A stretch of 17,726 nt of DNA from JBHPHA01 sp042569905 (GTDB lineage: Bacteria; Patescibacteriota; Minisyncoccia; Moranbacterales; UBA9337): assembly GCA_042569905.1 (NCBI GenBank), contig JBHPHA010000023.1:1-17726 (forward strand). The letters run 5' to 3'. The position numbers were made by a program, and so were the translations under genes. The notes under the pieces are model-generated. The model saw nothing but the letters and a program-made list of their open reading frames with translations, had not been told where the DNA came from and did no database searches. Shown piece by piece: positions 15,090 to 17,726 of the stretch. Numbering within the stretch: position 1 is the stretch's first letter; each line of letters begins with the position of its first letter.

Positions 15090-17270
15090 ATGAACTTATT
15101 AACTGAATTAAATAAAGATCAAAGAAAAGCTGTAGAAGCAACAACTGGACCTGTTCTAGTAATTGCCGGGGCAGGATCTGGAAAAACAAGGACGCTTACT
15201 TATAAAGTAGTTTACTTAGTACATGAAAAAAACATAAATCCTAGAAACATCCTTGCTGTAACATTTACCAATAAAGCCGCTAAGGAAATGAAAGAAAGAA
15301 TTTCTGAGCTACTCAAAGAAACTGCTAAAAATCCTAATGCACCCGTTATTCTACCTCATATTGGAACCTTTCACAGTATTTGTGTTCAAATCCTAAGAAA
15401 AGAAATTGATAAGCTTGGTTACAATAGATCTTTTAATATATTTGATGATCAGGATCAAAAATCACTTATAAAGAAAATATTTAAAGATTTAGAAATAAAC
15501 AAGGACCAATTCAATCCTGCTTCTGTTATGGGCGCAATTAGTAAAGCTAAGAATGGTCTTGAAGATGATGCTTTTTTTGAAAATAATGCAACTGGCTTAT
15601 ATGAAGAAACTGTGGCAAAGGTTTATACTAAGTACCAAGCGGGATTAAAGGAGACTAATTCTCTTGATTTTGATGACCTCATTCGATTGACTGTAAAAAT
15701 ATTCAGAGACTTTCCTGAAATATTAGCTAGATATCAAGAAACTTTTAAATATTTACTTGTTGATGAGTATCAAGATACTAATCATGCGCAATATGCGCTT
15801 ATTGAACTTTTAGCTAAGAAATACCGCAACATTTGTGTTGTTGGTGATGATTGGCAATCGATCTATGGATGGAGACAAGCTGACATTAAAAATATCTTAA
15901 ATTTTGAAAAAGATTACCCAGAAGCAAAAATTATAAACTTAGAACAAAATTATCGCTCTACTCAAATAATCCTAGATGCTGCTTACGGCGTGATCTCAAA
16001 AAATGTTAATAGAAAAGACAAGAAGGTTTGGACAGAAAACAAAGAGGGTCAACTTATAACATCCTTTGAAGCTAGTGATGAAAGAGAGGAAGCGGAGTTT
16101 ATTTCAAATGTTGTCCGAGAAAATGTCTCAACAAAAGAAAATAGTTACTCTGATTTTGCAGTGCTTTATAGAACTAATGCCCAATCAAGAACTATTGAGG
16201 AATCTTTATTAAGAAATTCTATTCCCTACCGAATTATCGGTGGAATAAAGTTTTATCAAAGAAAAGAAATAAAAGATATTATTTCTTACTTAAAATTTAT
16301 TCAGAATAACGATGATTACATAGCTTTAAGTAGAATTATTAATGAACCCAAAAGAGGTCTTGGAATAGCAACCATGGAAAAATGGATAAAATTCTCTCAA
16401 GAAAATGGACTAAACCCTATTGAGTCAGCTACATCTCCTAATTTTAGTGATTCCAAGTTAACCAAGCCAAAAATTACAGCTATTCAAAACTTTTGCGCTT
16501 TTATCAAAGAGATGGAAGAAGAAATAGAGAAAATTGATTTATCTGAGCTTATTGAAAAAGTTTTTGAAAAAAGTGGCTACGAAGCAGCACTTCTCAAGGA
16601 AGGTGCTGATGGGGATGTTAAAAAAGAAAATATTAATGAACTTTTAAGTGTAGCAACTAAATATATTGAAGAAAATTCCGCCAATTCTTTGCGTGTTTTC
16701 CTAGAAGAAGTTGCCTTAGTATCGGACACTGATAAAATAAACCAAGATCAAGAAGCAGTTCATTTAATGACGCTACATAGCGCTAAAGGTTTAGAATTTC
16801 CGAGTGTTTTTATTATAGGATTAGAGGAGGGAATAATTCCACATTCAAGAAGTATGCTTAGTGAAAGTGAAATGGAGGAAGAGCGACGGTTGATGTATGT
16901 AGGAATAACCCGAGCTAAAGAAAAAGTGTTCCTTCTTTTTACCAGACTTCGCACGTTTTTTGGCTCTACTCAAGCCAATCCCCCATCAAGATTTCTTGAT
17001 GATATTCCAAATAAATTAATGGAAGAAAATATTGAAAAACTTGAAGATAATACTTTTAACACTAGCTTTAACTCTTTTAAAAAGAAAAAGTCATCCAAGG
17101 AAGTTGATTTTAGTAATAAAAATAACTTCAGAGATGGTGAGAGAGTTAGTCATCCAGAATTTGGAGAAGGTATTGTTATCTCCAAAGAAAAGGGCATTTT
17201 CACAATAGCCTTTCCTAAACAGGGGATTAAAAAACTTTCCGTCAAGCACGCACCTTTAAAGAGAGTTTAG
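15090..17270 (+). CDS. pcrA: PcrA/UvrD-type 3'-5' DNA helicase
   Basis: A 726-aa superfamily 1A helicase, full length for PcrA/UvrD, acting in DNA repair and in clearing replication and transcription blocks. Motifs in order: Q motif (L-N-x-D-Q, 7-11), Walker A A26-G-A-G-S-G-K32-T33, Ia (T-F-T-N-K-A-A-x-E-M, 58-67), II D225-E-Y-Q-D229, III (G-D-D-W-Q-S-I-Y-G-W-R, 252-262), IV (Q-N-Y-R-S, 286-290), V (T-L-H-S-A-K-G-L-E-F, 561-570) and VI (E-R-R-L-M-Y-V-G-I-T-R-A-K, 598-610). The C-terminus (about 679-724, H-P-x-F-G-x-G) is the Tudor-like fold that contacts RNA polymerase in PcrA/UvrD, so this is not Rep. It starts 21 bases after the recombinase and ends 20 bases before a strong terminator. Confidence 0.97.
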   Translation: MNLLTELNKDQRKAVEATTGPVLVIAGAGSGKTRTLTYKVVYLVHEKNINPRNILAVTFTNKAAKEMKERISELLKETAKNPNAPVILPHIGTFHSICVQILRKEIDKLGYNRSFNIFDDQDQKSLIKKIFKDLEINKDQFNPASVMGAISKAKNGLEDDAFFENNATGLYEETVAKVYTKYQAGLKETNSLDFDDLIRLTVKIFRDFPEILARYQETFKYLLVDEYQDTNHAQYALIELLAKKYRNICVVGDDWQSIYGWRQADIKNILNFEKDYPEAKIINLEQNYRSTQIILDAAYGVISKNVNRKDKKVWTENKEGQLITSFEASDEREEAEFISNVVRENVSTKENSYSDFAVLYRTNAQSRTIEESLLRNSIPYRIIGGIKFYQRKEIKDIISYLKFIQNNDDYIALSRIINEPKRGLGIATMEKWIKFSQENGLNPIESATSPNFSDSKLTKPKITAIQNFCAFIKEMEEEIEKIDLSELIEKVFEKSGYEAALLKEGADGDVKKENINELLSVATKYIEENSANSLRVFLEEVALVSDTDKINQDQEAVHLMTLHSAKGLEFPSVFIIGLEEGIIPHSRSMLSESEMEEERRLMYVGITRAKEKVFLLFTRLRTFFGSTQANPPSRFLDDIPNKLMEENIEKLEDNTFNTSFNSFKKKKSSKEVDFSNKNNFRDGERVSHPEFGEGIVISKEKGIFTIAFPKQGIKKLSVKHAPLKRV

Positions 17271-17289
17271 TGTTGTAGTTAAAAATATA

Positions 17290-17324
17290 AAAAGCGATGT
17301 AGCTTGTTAAGTTACATCGCTTTT
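17290..17324. terminator. bidirectional intrinsic terminator
   Basis: A 14-bp stem with one G-U pair (17290-17303 with 17311-17324; AAAAGCGATGTA against TACATCGCTTTT) and a 7-base loop. T-runs follow on both strands. It lies between the helicase gene and the converging zinc-ribbon gene and can serve both. Confidence 0.93.
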
Positions 17325-17342
17325 GTTTTCTGGAGTTTTTCA

Positions 17343-17474
17343 CTACCTTGTCTGCAGATAAGAATCGATCTCATCTATAATGCTTACTTTCTCAGAGCCA
17401 CATTTTGAGCACTTTTCAGTTTTATTTTTAGTTACCCACTCATTTTGACAATCTTCACATTTTTTTCGATACAT
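17343..17474 (-). CDS. 43-aa zinc-ribbon protein
   Basis: A very small protein with a four-cysteine zinc-binding pattern: C6-x-x-C9 and C22-x-x-C25, the second followed by Gly (C-S-K-C-G), and a highly charged body ending in a short helix-like tail (I-D-E-I-D-S-Y-L). The ATG at 17474 has one of the best ribosome-binding sites in the window, AGGAG (17485-17481) six bases upstream, which supports real translation despite the size. The stop is TAG, 18 bases from the shared terminator. Tiny zinc ribbons of this type are common as nucleic-acid- or protein-binding modules (compare FmdB-like regulatory zinc ribbons); the partner is not known. Confidence 0.82.
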   Translation of the reverse strand: MYRKKCEDCQNEWVTKNKTEKCSKCGSEKVSIIDEIDSYLQTR

Positions 17475-17509
17475 TATTCACTCCTCTTTTTCCACTAAAA
17501 TAAATATTA

Positions 17510-17529
17510 AGCTTACATACAGCTTACAT
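17510..17529. repeat. tandem 9-bp direct repeat in the divergent intergenic region
   Basis: AGCTTACAT occurs at 17510-17518 and again at 17521-17529, an 11-base period or about one helical turn, placing both copies on the same DNA face. It lies upstream of the zinc-ribbon gene and between the two divergent genes, a suitable place for a regulator-binding site. Confidence 0.5.
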
Positions 17530-17578
17530 TGTTTCAGAAATAATTCAATTACATTAGCTCTCTTGGAATCAAAAAAGT

Positions 17579-17607
17579 TTGACAAAAATAATCTAAGATG
17601 CTATTTT
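17579..17607 (+). promoter_or_regulatory. sigma70-type promoter of the last gene
   Basis: A perfect TTGACA (17579-17584), a 17-base spacer and TATTTT (17602-17607). Predicted transcription start is near 17614, about 42 bases before the ATG at 17656. Confidence 0.6.
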
Positions 17608-17655
17608 TATAAGCTACTTTAGTCCTTTATTAAAAAATATTCAGGAGAATTTTTA

Positions 17656-17726
17656 ATGTTAGTTTTCGATATTATTGCATTAATTATATTGGGAGCTTTT
17701 TGGTTGTCACATAAGGTATTTTTAAC
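17656..17726 (+). CDS. start of a membrane protein gene, cut by the window end
   Basis: An ATG at 17656 is preceded by a strong Shine-Dalgarno sequence AGGAG (17643-17647) with eight bases of spacing, and by a good promoter. The 23 visible residues (starting M-L-V-F-D-I-I-A-L-I-I-L-G) form a hydrophobic segment that could be a first membrane helix or signal anchor. The opening resembles CvpA-type or other small membrane proteins, but too little is visible to name it. Confidence 0.65.
   Translation, partial: MLVFDIIALIILGAFWLSHKVFL

Noticed and set aside
1..17726. Alternative genetic code with UGA as glycine (as in Absconditabacteria/Gracilibacteria)
   Set aside because: All recognised families are full length under the standard code, with no conserved domain broken by UGA.

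Overview
The window is AT-rich and uses the standard genetic code. It most likely comes from the chromosome of a Candidatus Patescibacteria (CPR, Parcubacteria-like) bacterium. This assignment is an inference from gene content: a minimal VirB4/PrgI/VirB6 secretion operon with a separate TraC-like protein, a LysM-CHAP cell-wall hydrolase, a single Xer-type recombinase next to a PcrA/UvrD helicase, and many genes without a Shine-Dalgarno sequence. No rRNA, tRNA, insertion sequence or CRISPR array was seen.

Layout. Positions 1-1617 (+) hold the end of a polysaccharide locus, with two tandem O-antigen ligase/polymerase-like membrane proteins (the first cut by the window edge). Positions 1607-12548 (-) hold one tightly packed nine-gene operon, read right to left: VirB6/TrbL-like channel protein, unknown 315-aa protein, PrgI (VirB3-like), TraC-like protein, VirB4 ATPase, small polytopic protein, CPBP-like membrane protein without its catalytic histidines, an 894-aa secreted and C-terminally anchored surface protein with calcium-binding-type repeats, and a membrane-anchored beta-propeller protein. 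A good sigma70-type promoter lies just before it, directly behind the terminator of the next gene. Positions 12629-13816 (-) hold a LysM-LysM-CHAP hydrolase with its own promoter and a long leader; its secretion signal is encoded upstream of the first ordinary start codon, so it may start at an AUU. Positions 14151-17270 (+) hold a tyrosine recombinase and a PcrA/UvrD helicase, closed by a strong bidirectional terminator. Positions 17343-17474 (-) hold a 43-aa zinc-ribbon protein, and a membrane protein gene starts at 17656 (+) and runs off the window.

How the genes may work together: VirB6, PrgI, TraC-like and VirB4 form the inner-membrane core of a type IV secretion-like machine. No relaxase, coupling protein (VirD4), VirB11 or VirB8/9/10 is present here. 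The large surface protein and the propeller sit in the same operon, and a wall hydrolase is next door. Together this suggests a cell-envelope export or host-contact apparatus rather than a self-transmissible element. That interpretation is inference.
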